NCBI RefSeq assembly: GCF_009389715.1
Contig: NW_024068542.1
Location: 1 to 64,000 of the forward strand
DNA from: Phoenix dactylifera
Lineage: Eukaryota; Streptophyta; Magnoliopsida; Arecales; Arecaceae
Direction: 5' to 3'
Length of the DNA: 64,000 nucleotides
Position 1 is the stretch's first letter; every line of letters begins with the position of its first letter. Below, one piece after another: positions 24,701-38,300 of the stretch. Under the pieces are notes generated by a model. It did no database searches. It was not told the DNA's origin and saw nothing but the letters and a program-made list of their open reading frames with translations. Both the position numbers and the translations under genes were made by a program.

Positions 24701-26528
24701 ACGTGGGATAATTGAAGATGTTCTTGTCAAGGTAGATAAATTCTATTTCCAGTAGATTTCATTGTCCTTGATATGGAACATGAGCCCAATCCTAATAAAC
24801 AAATCCCCCGTGATCCTTGGGCGGCCCTTTTTAGCAACAGCCAATGCATGCATCAATTGTAGAACAGGGGTAATGAACATATCATTTGGGAACATGAAGG
24901 TAAAATTAAATGTGTTCAATGCGGCCGACCAACCCGCAAGGGAAATTGAGTGTTTTATGATAGACCAAAATAGATGACCTCATAGAAGGAGATGCAAAAA
25001 CTATCTCACTATGTCTGGCTGAAGACAATAAACTTAGCGCTTGTTGGGAGGCAACCCAATTCTCTTAGATTTCTTTAACATTGAGGACAATGTTAGGTTT
25101 AGGTTTGGGGATATTTTTAAGTATTTTTTTCATTTTTTGTTTTGTTTGCATCTCTTGCATTCGTTTTCACTTCATAATGTCAGGTTTATCAAAAGAAATA
25201 AAAAAATAAAAAATAAAAATATCTTTTTTAAAAAAAAATGTGTTCATTTTCATTTTTATAAATAATAATAATAATTAAAAAAAATTAATTAAATTTTTTT
25301 TTGTTTTTTTTATAAAAAAAACCTCGTTTCTATACATTAATGCGAGAATGCTAAACACACAAGGTATATAAAATCTAAAAAGCCCAATGACTAGTCGGAA
25401 GTAATACAAATTTAAGTTCTTTTTATTAAAGTCTCTCTTGGGGAGTTGTAAGCTAATTAATACTTTGGAATTTCACTACACACTGGCCGACTCTTCTAAG
25501 GTCTAGGCTCGACATTATGTTGAGAGTATGGTAGCAACCTTGGACCCTGATGAATCATACTTATCTAATCCAAAAAAAAAAAAAAAACATCAATAAAAAT
25601 GGATTTAGTCAGGAACATCGAAAAGGGCTACCTATTGTCAAAGATCAAGTGGGCTTGTGATGAGGACTCCGAGCATAAGTCCGTAGGGGAGTCTTGGATG
25701 CCCGACACCTTATGCCAATTGGTGTGAGAGTTGTCGACTGATTGCTCGTTACAACGGAGAAATCACCACAAGAGTAAAAGTGCACAATTTATATATCTTT
25801 TTTTTAAAAAAAAAAAGAAAAAAAAATGTTGTATTGACCGAAAAAGACAATAGTGTGAAAGCCGTCGTTGTAAAAACTCGAGTAAACTAGAATATTACAG
25901 CATAAAGCCCGTGAGGTACTAAAGTAAACATCCACAACTCTCGAAATCCTGGCAGATAAGATGATTTTGAAATCAGTGAGTAGGTCTTTTCGACCAATCC
26001 TTGGAAACTACTAGTATTAAACAATATTTTGGAGATCCGAACCCTTAGCTTGTGTACGGTCCAGATTTCACCGAGCACTCCAGTATAAATAAGTCTTACA
26101 ACTTCTCCTAAACGGAAACTTAATGACTTTAACTTAGATTGTATACTAATCTAGAATTTGGGCTGACTTAGTAAATAAAACGTGTGTGCTTTGAAATTCT
26201 TATCATTTATGTATCTTAAATTAGATTTTAATTAAAAAAAAAGTTTTTTTTCTAGCTAGTATGCACTTGGAATTTGAAGTTTCATCAATCAAATTAAAAA
26301 AAAAAAAAAAACAACAACAACAACAACAATTATCATAACAATAAATGATATTGAAGTTTGTGGGTATCTTCACTGGAAAACCCTCACGAGACTATAACTC
26401 GTCCACTAGGGTAACCTAGGGGTTTAAAGCCTTGTTGCATATGGTAAATACAATCGCGATTCCTGCGAAAGTGAGTTAATTTCTCTTCTATTTTGCTCGA
26501 GGACTAGCAAAATGTAGGTTTGGGGGTG
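21787..26528 (+). mobile_element. Array unit 4, internal region
   Basis: This region holds a primer-binding site (21792-21809), a leader to 22642, gag-protease (22643-25068), a 3' untranslated region and a PPT-like tract. From here rightward the units carry a second shared set of variants (GAAGTATGG in gag, an extra CTC triplet, AACTCGAG in the 3' region), which separates units 4-6 from 1-3. Confidence 0.94.
22643..25068 (+). pseudogene. gag-protease region, unit 4 (broken)
   Basis: The full domain order is retained: gag core, CCHC knuckle around 23557-23600, linker and protease around 24580-24920. It carries roughly six or seven breaks, several of them private to this unit. Confidence 0.9.
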
Positions 26529-28581
26529 TGATAAGTGCTAATTAATGTACAAATTTATCTATTTTACATAGCACTTATTATTATTGTTATACACATATTT
26601 TAAATATTAACAGAAGAAAATATGTTTCCCCTCGTCATTTCATTTTAATAAATTATTAGCGGTAATTCAAGTTTGGTTTAATTTTCTATATCGATTTAGT
26701 TTAATGTGTGTGCAGGTCGAGTCACCCCATTCACGAATTAGTCCCAATCTGTTTCATGTGTGGATTACTTTCTTCCACATGTGCATAAAGCTATCCATTC
26801 CTTTGTCCACGTCATCTTTTCCCGTGTGCACCAGGCTTCCCAACTTAGCAAAACAGAGCCCTCCCAACCTACCCGAGTGGACCCCAACCATCTCTCTAAA
26901 AAATAATAATAATAAAATTCACTCACGCCCGTATTCATCTTCCGCATCATTCTTCTCCTCTTCTCTTCCCCCGTTTCGGACCATCTCCCAGCTCAGCCGT
27001 ATCCTTCCCTATCCTTCCCAGATTTTCTCCACTATCCAAGCCAATCCAAGCTTCCCAGATGAATCCTCATGCGATTCATCATCCCCCGTATCCAACAAAT
27101 CTCCCAGGCTCAAATCCACACGTTTTTCCTTTGCTTCAAAACAAAGCTCATCTCCCTCCCAGCCGGCCCCAATGCAGCACTGAAACAAGGGAGATTTCCA
27201 AATCGACCCAGCCTCCCGATTCTCGCCATCACCGTCCGCGTCTCCTCCGGATTCAAGATCCCAAATCCCGGATGACCCGCCTCTTCATCCCACGATGCAA
27301 TCCAGCGAATCAGGCGTTCGTCCGAAGCGTCTTCAACGCATCCATGGCGCAATTCAAGTCTGCAGCACATCTCCGGCCATCCGGATTTCCTTCCACAGCC
27401 GAGGCGTCCAGATCTCAGCTCCCAATCGCGACCAGATCAGCAGAGATCGTGCCGGCACGCCTCACGTCTCCAGCCAGCCACGCATCAGGCATCCACCTGC
27501 ATCCCCGCCTCCTCACAGCTGCGTTCCGAGCGAGATCAGAGATCAACGATCCACTCCTAGCAGTCAAAATCCCAGCATCTCCGCCTCTTCCTCCGCCGGT
27601 GATGCAGCTCGCAGCCGAGATCTAGCTCGCCATCAACCGCGTGCGTTCCGAGCCGCATCAAGAGCCCAGCCTTCTTTCCGTGATCCAGCCTCCTCCGCGT
27701 CCGGGCATCCCGTGATCTCACATCCGCATCTCCAGCGCGCTCTCAGTGGATCCATCAAGGGGGAGAATGGGTATAAAGAGGGTGGCCATCGGCTTGGAAA
27801 GGGGGAGAGCTCGGTTGAGAAGAAAGAAACAGGGGAGAACCCCTGTTTCGGTGAAGAAGAAGAAGCCACCAGCCGAGAGAAGAAATAAAAAAAAGAAGAG
27901 AGAGGGAGGAAAGAGAAGAGTTTGTGTTATTCTGGGAAGAATGAGAGGTGAAGGCTTTCATTTGAAGATGGAAGGACATCCGGCACCATGCGCGGCTGAA
28001 CACCTAGTCTAGGGCTGGATGAAGCCCTAGCAATGTAACAGGGCATTGTAGTTCTTACTCTTTTAATCTTTTTGGAGTTTGTTTAAATTCTCATTCTCAA
28101 TGAAAAATTATTTTATGATGTTTAAATCTTGAGCATGCCATTTACTATTCATGTTGCTAAAGTAGTCTAAGATGATCCATGCCTAGGAAGATGAGATGTG
28201 CTACACCCTAGATTAGCATACTTAGGTAGACACTTCATGCTATACCGAAGATGGATCTTCCTAAAACTCTTTATGCTTTTATTTTATAAGGCTTGTAGCC
28301 AAAATTGCATGCCTCTCCAAAAGATAAGATTAAGAACACAATCCTTGATGCAATGCTATGTGGTGGATTCCAAACCCTAGATCTATTTACTTTGATAAAA
28401 TTTCAATCCGTACTCATAGTTTGATTTAGTTAAATCAAGTTAGCAAAATCCTTCTTGTTGATTTATTTTTAAAAGAAAAATAACTTATTCTTCAATCCCT
28501 GTGGACCGACACCCGTAATCACTATCCTACAGGATACGTGCTATTGCGTGGTTTTATTTTCAAAATTGAAATAACCGATCA
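26529..28581 (+). repeat. LTR5 of the array
   Basis: This 2053-bp long-form LTR has several private single-base length differences in its GC-rich block compared with LTR4 and LTR6. Its TATA box is at 27772-27778. The Kozak context of the tiny upstream ORF is one base shorter here. Confidence 0.95.
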
Positions 28582-31500
28582 ATTTTTGGCGCCGCTGCCG
28601 GGGATTGCTAGCATAGTTATTTTTCTTATTTAAAAAAATTATTTAAAAATTAAAAAAAATTAATTAAAAATTTTTTTCTATTATTGTTATTTTTCTTCTT
28701 TTTCTCCCTTACCAATTTTTATTTATTTATTTATTTCTTTTATCAGGAATCGAGAAAGAAAAAAAATCTGGGATGATCAAAAGGAGAACTGCCGAAAAAG
28801 AAATGCTGTAGAGGTTTGCAAAAAAAAAAAAAAAAAAAAATCGCTGGAGAAATTCCCTTTGTAACCTCTAAACTTTTCTTATTTAAATTAATTATTGGTT
28901 TGAAATTTTGTGGTGATTGTTTGATTTTAATTATAGCAAAATTGTGAATGCATGCTTGATACACATACACAAATCAATTTGCACATAGTAAGGGCAATCA
29001 CCCCAACAAGATAAGAGCCGGATTTCATCACCGGACTCTTGCCCAATTTAGGTGAACTCAATCTCACATAGTGTCACTTTAATTAAAATCAATTAGACAT
29101 TGGACCCTAGGGATATTCGAGCTCAATAGGACGAAGATCACCGAAAGTTGCACCAATTTCGCTCTGTGGCTTAGTTGATGTCTAGGCAAGCTTTGTCCCT
29201 ATAAGGGAGACAGTTCATCTGTTCGAGGCAAGTGAGTTTTAAGTGGGACCTTTGCGAACGCATCGTGACCCCCTCCACTTACCTGGGAGCTTACCTGGTC
29301 AACTCGGTTCATTAGACCGGATTGGAGGCTTAGGTGCCCTCTTCAAACCAGTTAAGAGCTGTCTAGTGGTTTCAGGACAAACACAAGGATTGATGTGTTT
29401 ATCTTTTATTGCATGCTTGATTGATCAAGTACTAGTGTATGCAAGGTAGTCGTTCTAGAGTACGAAACCTATTACCTTTTGACCCTGAAATAGAACGAAC
29501 CCTTAGGAACATTCGAGCTAAGATCAAAACATTAGGATCATCCCCACCTCTTAAGATGGCTGAAGAACAACCCAACTCCTGAGGGAATATTTTACTCCCA
29601 CTATTTACACTTCCCCATCTTGCATTCGATTTCCTGAGGTAGCAGCTGTACAATATGAAATAAAGTCTAGTGTGATCCAAATGCTTCCATCTTTTTATGG
29701 GCTCACCAATGAAGATCCATATAAAACACCTAGACGAATTCCTTGAGATTTGCACCACTGTCAAGATTCAGAATTTCACTGATGATGCTCTGAAACTTAG
29801 ATTATTCCCCTTCTCCCTTAAAGATAGAGCCAAGCAATGGTTGAATTCTTTAGAAGCCAACTCGATTCATTCCTAGGGTCAAATGCAACAAGAATTCTTA
29901 AAAAAATACTTTCCCATAGGAAGAACGAACCAGTTTAGACGTGCTATCACAAGCTTCTCCCAAACTAAGGGAGAAGAATTTCATGAAACTTGGGAGAGAT
30001 TTCGGGACCTAATCCGTAAATGCCCACATCATCAAATACCTAAGTGGCAGCTAGTGCAATACTTCTATGACGGATTGACTGAACGAAACCGTCAGATGAT
30101 TGATGCCGCATGTGGGGGGACATTCATGCTTCAAAATGAGCATGAAGTATGGAAATTATTTGAAAATCTAAATGAAAACTCCCTCCTCCACCATGCTTCA
30201 TGTTCTCGTCAAGCACCCCCGAGTTCTCAAAGAAAAGGGATCATTTGTGAAATAAGTCATTCTATGGACCTGTCTAGCAAGGTAGATGCATTGTCCCATA
30301 AGATTGACCAACTGATGATAGGTGGGCATTACATGAACTCTTCCCAAGCACAAGTGTGTACTATTTGTTCTAGCCCATCCCACCCTATTCATGAGTGCCC
30401 TTCAGCGCCCCAATTTCTCCGAACTCGTGCAAGAACAAATCAATGCTGCTCAAACACTGCCTAGACCGGGTAATGACCCATTTTCCAATACATATAACCC
30501 GGGATGGCGAAATCATCCAAACTTTTCTTGGAAGCAGCAAGCTTCGAACACAGCCCAACCCTATTCCCAAAATTTTCAAAATCCTCAGAATTTTCAAACC
30601 CAACAAAATATTCATCCTACCGTCCCTCGACTCAATTTCAACACACTTCTCCTCCACTCCAAAGAAACACAGCCTTTGAGGAGAAAGTGTTGAACGCCCT
30701 TCAAGGTTTGGAAACCATTACACAATTAGTGCACTCTCATACGCAATCAATCGCCAAGCTAGAATCCCAAATGGGTCAACTAGCTAATGCACTAAACAAG
30801 CGAGAGGAAGGAAAGCTTCCAAGCCAACCACTAAGTAATCCTAGGGGATAATACATGGCTCAAGAAAATCAACTAAATGCAATTCATCATGAACAAGCCA
30901 ATGCTTTGACTACCCTAAGGAGTGGACGTGTAGTAGACAATAAGATTGGGGACGACAACAATAAGGAAGATGAAGAAGAGGATAGAAATGTGTCAAATGA
31001 AAAACCTTCTTCTTCTTCTTCACCTAGTCCACCTTCTGCCAAAACTCATATCCCAAAGGCCCCATATCCTGAAGCTCTTACTTCACCCTCTCCATTTGGC
31101 AAAAAGGGAACTTCATTAGAAGAGATGATGGAGGTCTTCAAACAAGTTAAAATTAACCTCCCACTCCTTGATGCCATCAGACAAGTTCCCTCCTATGCCA
31201 AATTTCTCAAAGACCTTTGTACACAAAAGCGAAAATCTAGGACACATGTGCCTAAAAAGGTCTTCCTAACTGAGCAAGTGAGTTCTATTCTCCAACACAA
31301 CACCCCTCCAAAATTCAAAGATCCTGGTGCTCCACCATCTCCTGTGTCTTAGGAAATAATTTCATTGATCGAGCACTCTTAGATCTAGGGGCAAGTGTCA
31401 ACCTTTTACCTTATTCAGTTTATGAGAAACTTGGTTTAGGTGAGTTAAAACCAACCTCGGTATCCCTTCAATTGGCTGATCGATCTGTAAAAACACCACG

Positions 31501-33317
31501 TGGGATAATTGAAGATGTTCTTGTCAAGGTAGATAAATTCTATTTTCCAGTAGATTTCATTGTCCTTGATATGGAACATGAGCCCAATCCTAATAAACAA
31601 ATCCCCGTGATCCTTGGGCGGCCCTTTTTAGCAACAGCCAATGCATGCATCAATTGTAGAACAGGGGTAATGAACATATCATTTGGGAACATGAAGGTAA
31701 AATTAAATGTGTTCAATGCGGCCGACCAACCCGCAAGGGAAATTGAGTGTTTTATGATAGACAAAATAGATGACCTCATAGAAGGAGATGCAAAAACTAT
31801 CTCACTATGTCTGGCTGAAGACAATAAACTTAGCGCTTGTTGGGAGGCAACCCAATTCTCTTAGATTTCTTTAACATTGAGGACAATGTTAGGTTTAGGT
31901 TTGGGGGTATTTTTAAGTATTTTTTTCATTTTTTGTTTTGTTTGCATCTCTTGCATTCGTTTTCACTTCATAATGTCAGGTTTATCAAAAGAAATAAAAA
32001 AATAAAAAATAAAAATATCTTTTTTAAAAAAAATGTGTTCATTTTCATTTTTTATAAAATAATAATAATAATTAAAAAAAATTAATTAAATTTTTTTTTT
32101 GTTTTTTTTATAAAAAAACCTCGTTTCTATACATTAATGCGAGAATGCTAAACACACAAGGTATATAAAATCTAAAAAGCCCAATGACTAGTCGGAAGTA
32201 ATACAAATTTAAGTTCTTTTTATTAAGTCTCTCTTGGGGAGTTGTAAGCTAATTAATACTTTGGAATTTCACTACACACTGGCCGACTCTTCTAAGGTCT
32301 AGGCTCGACATTATGTTGAGAGTATGGTAGCAACCTTGGACCCTGATGAATCATACTTATCTAATCCAAAAAAAAAAAAAAAAACATCAATAAAAATGGA
32401 TTTAGTCAGGAACATCGAAAAGGGCTACCTATTGTCAAAGATCAAGTGGGCTTGTGATGAGGACTCCGAGCATAAGTCCGTAGGGGAGTCTTGATGCCCG
32501 ACACCTTATGCCAATTGGTGTGAGAGTTGTCGACTGATTGCTCGTTACACGGAGAAAATCACCACAAGAGTAAAAGTGCACAATTTATATATCTTTTTTT
32601 TAAAAAAAAAAGAAAAAAAAATGTTGTATTGACCGAAAAGACAATAGTGTGAAAGCCGTCGTTGTAAAAACTCGAGTAAACTAGAATATTACAGATAAAG
32701 CCCGTGAGGTACTAAAGTAAACATCCACAACTCTCGAAATCCTGCAGATAAGATGATTTTGAATCAGTGAGTAGGTCTTTTCGACCAATCCTTGGAAACT
32801 ACTAGTATTAACAATATTTTGGAGATCCGAACCCTTAGCTTGTGTACGGTCCAGATTTCACCGAGCACTCCAGTATAAATAAGTCTTACAACTCCCTAAA
32901 CGGAAACTTAATGACTTTAACTTAGATTGTATACTAATCTAGAATTTGGGCTGACTTAGTAAATAAAACCGTGTGTGCTTTGAAATTCTTATCATTTATG
33001 TATCTTAAATTAGATTTTAATTAAAAAAAAAGTTTTTTTTCTAGCTAGTATGCACTTGGAATTTGAAGTTTCATCAATCAAATTAAAAAAAAAAAAAAAC
33101 AACAACAACAACAACAAATTAATCATAACAATAAATGATATTGAAGTTTGTGGGTATCTTCACTGGAAACCCTCACGAGACTATAACTCGTCCACTAGGG
33201 TAACCTAGGGGTTTAAAGCCTTGTTGCATATGGTAAATACAATCGCGATTCCTGCGAAAGTGAGTTAATTTCTCTTCTATTTTGCTCGAGGACTAGCAAA
33301 ATGTAGGTTTGGGGGTG
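28582..33317 (+). mobile_element. Array unit 5, internal region
   Basis: This region holds a primer-binding site (28587-28604), a leader to 29438, gag-protease (29439-31864), a 3' untranslated region and a PPT-like tract. It shares GGGGACGACAACAA in the linker with unit 4 only, which marks units 4 and 5 as closest relatives. Confidence 0.94.
29439..31864 (+). pseudogene. gag-protease region, unit 5 (broken)
   Basis: The gag core, CCHC knuckle around 30357-30398 and protease around 31380-31700 are all recognisable. About five or six breaks are present, some shared with all units and one shared with units 4 and 6. Confidence 0.9.
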
Positions 33318-35377
33318 TGATAAGTGCTAATTAATGTACAAATTTATCTATTTTACATAGCACTTATTATTATTGTTATACACATATTTTAAATATTAAC
33401 AGAAGAAAATATGTTTCCCCTCGTCATTTCATTTTAATAAATTATTAGCGGTAATTCAAGTTTGGTTTAATTTTCTATATCGATTTAGTTTAATGTGTGT
33501 GCAGGTCGAGTCACCCCATTCACGAATTAGTCCCAATCTGTTTCATGTGTGGATTACTTTCTTCCACATGTGCATAAAGCTATCCATTCCTTTGTCCACG
33601 TCATCTTTCCCGTGTGCACCAGGCTTCCCAACTTAGCAAAACAGAGCCCTCCCAACCTACCCGAGTGGACCCCAACCATCTCTCTAAAAAATAATAATAA
33701 TAAAATTCACTCACGCCCGTATTCATCTTCCGCATCATTCTTCTCCTCTTCTCTTCCCCTGTTTCGGACCATCTCCCAGCTCAGCCGTATCCTTCCCTAT
33801 CCTTCCCAGATTTTCTCCACTATCCAAGCCAATCCAAGCTTCCCAGATGAATCCTCATGCGATTCATCATCCCCCGTATCCAGCAAATCTCCCAGGCTCA
33901 AATCCACACGTTTTTCCTTTGCTTCAAAACAAAGCTCATCTCCCTCCCAGCCGGCCCCAATGCAGCACTGAAACAAGGGAGATTTCCAAATCGACCCAGC
34001 CTCCCGATTCTCGCCATCACCGTCCGCGTCTCCTCCGGATTCAAGATCCCAAATCTCGGATGACCCCGCCTCTTCATCCCGCGATGCAATCCAGCGAATC
34101 AGGCGTTCGTCTGAAGCGTCTTCAACGCATCCATGGCGCAATTCAAGTCTGCAGCACATCTCCGGCCATCCGGATTTCCTTCCACAGCCGAGGCGTCCCA
34201 GATCTCAGCTCCCAATCGCGACCAGATCAGCAGAGATCGTGCCGGCACGCCTCACGTCTCCAGCCAGCCACGCATCAGGCATCCACCTGCATCCCCGCCT
34301 CCTCACAGCTGCCGTTCCGAGCGAGATCCGAGATCAACGATCCACTCCTAGCAGTCAAAATCCCAGCATCTCCGCCTCTTCCTCCGCCGGTGATGCAGCT
34401 CGCAGCCGAGATCTAGCTCCGCCATCAACCGCGTGCATTCCGAGCCGCATCAAGAGCCCAGCCTTCTTTCCGTGATCCCAGCCTCCTCCGCGTCCGGGCA
34501 TCCCGTGATCTCACATCCGCATCTCCAGCGCGCTCTCAGTGGATCCATCAAGGGGGAGAATGGGTATAAAGAGGGTGGCCGTCGGCTTGGAAAGGAGAGA
34601 GCTCAGTTGAGAAGAAAGAAAACAGGGGAGAACCCCTGTTTCGGTGAAGAAGAAGAAGCCACCAGCCGAGAGAAAGAAATAAAAAAAAAGAAGAGAGAGG
34701 GGAGGAAAGAGAAGAGTTTGTGTTATTCTGGGAAGAATGAGAGGTGAAGGCTTTCATTTGAAGATGGAAGGACATCCGGCCACCATGCGCGGCTGAACAC
34801 CTAGTCTAGGGCTGGATGAAGCCCTAGCAATGTAACAGGGCATTGTAGTTCTTACTCTTTTAATCTTTTTGGAGTTTGTTTAAATTCTCATTCTCAATGA
34901 AAAATTATTTTATGATGTTTAAACCTTGAGCATGCCATTTACTATTCATGTTGCTAAAGTAGTCTAAGATGATCCATGCCTAGGAAGATGAGATGTGCTA
35001 CACCCTAGATTAGCATACTTAGGTAGACACTTCATGCTATACCGAAGATGGATCTTCCTAAAACTCTTTATGCTTTTATTTTATAAGGCTTGTAGCCAAA
35101 ATTGCATGCCTCTCCAAAAGATAAGATTAAGAACACAATCCTTGATGCAATGCTATGTGGTGGATTCCAAACCCTAGATCTATTTACTTTGATAAAATTT
35201 CAATCCGTACTCATAGTTTGATTTAGTTAAATCAAGTTAGCAAATCCTTCTTGTTGATTTATTTTTAAAAGAAAAATAACTTATTCTTCAATCCCTGTGG
35301 ACCGACACCCGTAATCACTATCCTACAGGATACGTGCTATTGCGTGGTTTTATTTTCAAAATTGAAATAACCGATCA
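33318..35377 (+). repeat. LTR6 of the array
   Basis: This 2060-bp LTR is almost identical to LTR7. The two share private variants such as AAATCTCGGATGACC and GTCTGAAGCG in the GC-rich block and GGAAAGGAGAGAGCTC below the TATA box. Confidence 0.95.
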
Positions 35378-38300
35378 ATTTTTGGCGCCGCTGCCGGGGA
35401 TTGCTAGCATAGTTATTTTTCTTATTTAAAAAAAATTATTTAAAAATTAAAAAAAAATTAATTAAAATTTTTTTTTCTATTATTGTTATTTTTCTTCTTT
35501 TTCTCCCTTATCAATTTTTATTTATTTATTTATTTCTTTTATCAGGAATCGAGAAAGAAAAAAAATCTGGGATGATCAAAAGGAGAACTGCCGAAAAAGA
35601 AATGCTGTAGAGGTTTGCAAAAAAAAAAAAAAAAAAAAAAATCGCTGGAGAAATTCCCTTTGGTAACCTCTAAACTTTTCTTATTTAAATTAATTATTGG
35701 TTTGAAATTTTGTGGTGATTGTTTGATTTTAATTATAGCAAAATTGTGAATGCATGCTTGATACACATACACAAATCAATTTGCACATAGTAAGGGCAAT
35801 CACCCCAACAAGATAAGAGCCGGATTTCATCACCGGACTCTTGCCCAATTTAGGTGAACTCAATCTCACATAGTGTCACTTTAATTAAAATCAATTAGAC
35901 ATTGGCCCCTAGGGATATTCGAGCTCAATAGGACGAAGATCACCGAAAGTTGCACCAATTTCGCTCTGTGGCTTAGTTGATGTCTAGGCAAGCTTTGTCC
36001 CTATAAGGGAGACAGTTCATCTGTTCGAGGCAAGTGAGTTTTAAGTGGGACCTTTGCGAACGCATCGTGACCCCTCCACTTACCTGGGAGCTTACCTGGT
36101 CAACTCGGTTCATTAGACCGGATTGGAGGCTTAGGTGCCCTCTTCAAACCAGTTAGGAGCTGTCTAGTGGTTTCAGGACAAACACAAGGATTGATGTGTT
36201 TATCTTTTATTGCATGCTTGATTGATCAAGTACTAGTGTATGCAAGGTAGTCGTTCTAGAGTACGAAACCTATTACCTTTTGACCCTGAAATAGAACGAA
36301 CCCTTAGGAACATTCGAGCTAAGATCAAAACATTAGGATCATCCCCACCTCTTAAGATGGCTGAAGAACAACCCAAACTCCTGAGGAAATATTTTACTCC
36401 CACTATTTACACTTCCCCATCTTGCATTCGATTTCCTGAGGTAGCAGCTGTACAATATGAAATAAAGTCTAGTGTGATCCAAATGCTTCCATCTTTTTAT
36501 GGGCTCACCAATGAAGATCCATATAAACACCTAGATGAATTCCTTGAGATTTGCACCACTGTCAAGATTCAGAATTTCACTGATGATGCTCTGAAACTTA
36601 GATTATTCCCCTTCTCCCTTAAAGATAGAGCCAAGCAATGGTTGAATTCTTTAGAAGCCAACTCGATTCATTCCTAGGGTCAAATGCAACAAGAATTCTT
36701 AAAAAAATACTTTCCCATAGGAAGAACGAACCAGTTTAGACGTGCTATCACAAGCTTCTCCCAAACTAAGGGAGAAGAATTTCATGAAACTTGGGAGAGA
36801 TTTCGGGACCTAATCCGTAAATGCCCACATCATCAAATACCTAAGTGGCAGCTAGTGCAATACTTCTATGACGGATTGACTGAACGAAACCGTCAGATGA
36901 TTGATGCCGCATGTGGGGGGACATTCATGCTTCAAAATGAGCATGAAGTATGGAAATTATTTGAAAATCTAAATGAAAACTCCCTCCTCCACCATGCTTC
37001 ATGTTCTCGTCAAGCACCCCCGAGTTCTCAAAGAAAAGGGATCATTTGTGAAATAAGTCATTCTATGGACCTGTCTAGCAAGGTAGATGCATTATCCCAT
37101 AAGATTGACCAACTGATGACAGGTGGGCATTACATGAACTCTTCCCAAGCACAAGTGTGTACTATTTGTTCTAGCCCATTCCACCCTATTCATGAGTGCC
37201 CTTCAGCGCCCCAATTTCTCCGAACTCGTGCAAGAACAAATCAATGCTGCTCAAACACTGCCTAGACCGGGTAATGACCCATTTTCCAATACATATAACC
37301 CGGGATGGCGAAATCATCCAAACTTTTCTTGGAAGCAGCAAGCTTCGAACACAGCCCAACCCTATTCCCAAAATTTTCAAAATCCTCAGAATTTTCAAAC
37401 CCAACAAAATATTCATCCCTACCGTCCCTCGACTCAATTTCAACACACTTCTCCTCCACTCCAAAGAAACACAGCCTTTGAGGAGAAAGTGTTGAACGCC
37501 CTTCAAGGTTTGGAAACCATTACACAATTAGTGCACTCTCATACGCAATCAATCGCCAAGCTAGAATCCCAAATGGGTCAACTAGCTAATGCACTAAACA
37601 AGCGAGAGGAAGGAAAGCTTCCAAGCCAACCACTAAGTAATCCTAGGGGATAATACATGGCTCAAGAAAATCAACTAAATGCAATTCATCATGAACAAGC
37701 CAATGCTTTGACTACCCTAAGGAGTGGACGTGTAGTAGACAATAAGATTGGGGAGGACAACAATAAGGAAGATGAAGAAGAGGATAGAAATGTGTCAAAT
37801 GAAAAACCTTCTTCTTCTTCTTCACCTAGTCCACCTTCTGCCAAAACTCATATCCCAAAGGCCCCATATCCTGAAGCTCTTACTTCACCCTCTCCATTTG
37901 GCAAAAAGGGAACTTCATTAGAAGAGATGATGGAGGTCTTCAAACAAGTTAAAATTAACCTCCCACTCCTTGATGCCATCAGACAAGTTCCCTCCTATGC
38001 CAAATTTCTCAAAGACCTTTGTACACAAAAGCGAAAATCTAGGACACATGTGCCTAAAAAGGTCTTCCTAACTGAGCAAGTGAGTTCTATTCTCCAACAC
38101 AACACCCCTCCAAAATTCAAAGATCCTGGTGCTCCCACCATCTCCTGTGTCTTAGGAAATAATTTCATTGATCGAGCACTCTTAGATCTAGGGGCAAGTG
38201 TCAACCTTTTACCTTATTCAGTTTATGAGAAACTTGGTTTAGGTGAGTTAAAACCAACCTCGGTATCCCTTCAATTGGCTGATCGATCTGTAAAAACACC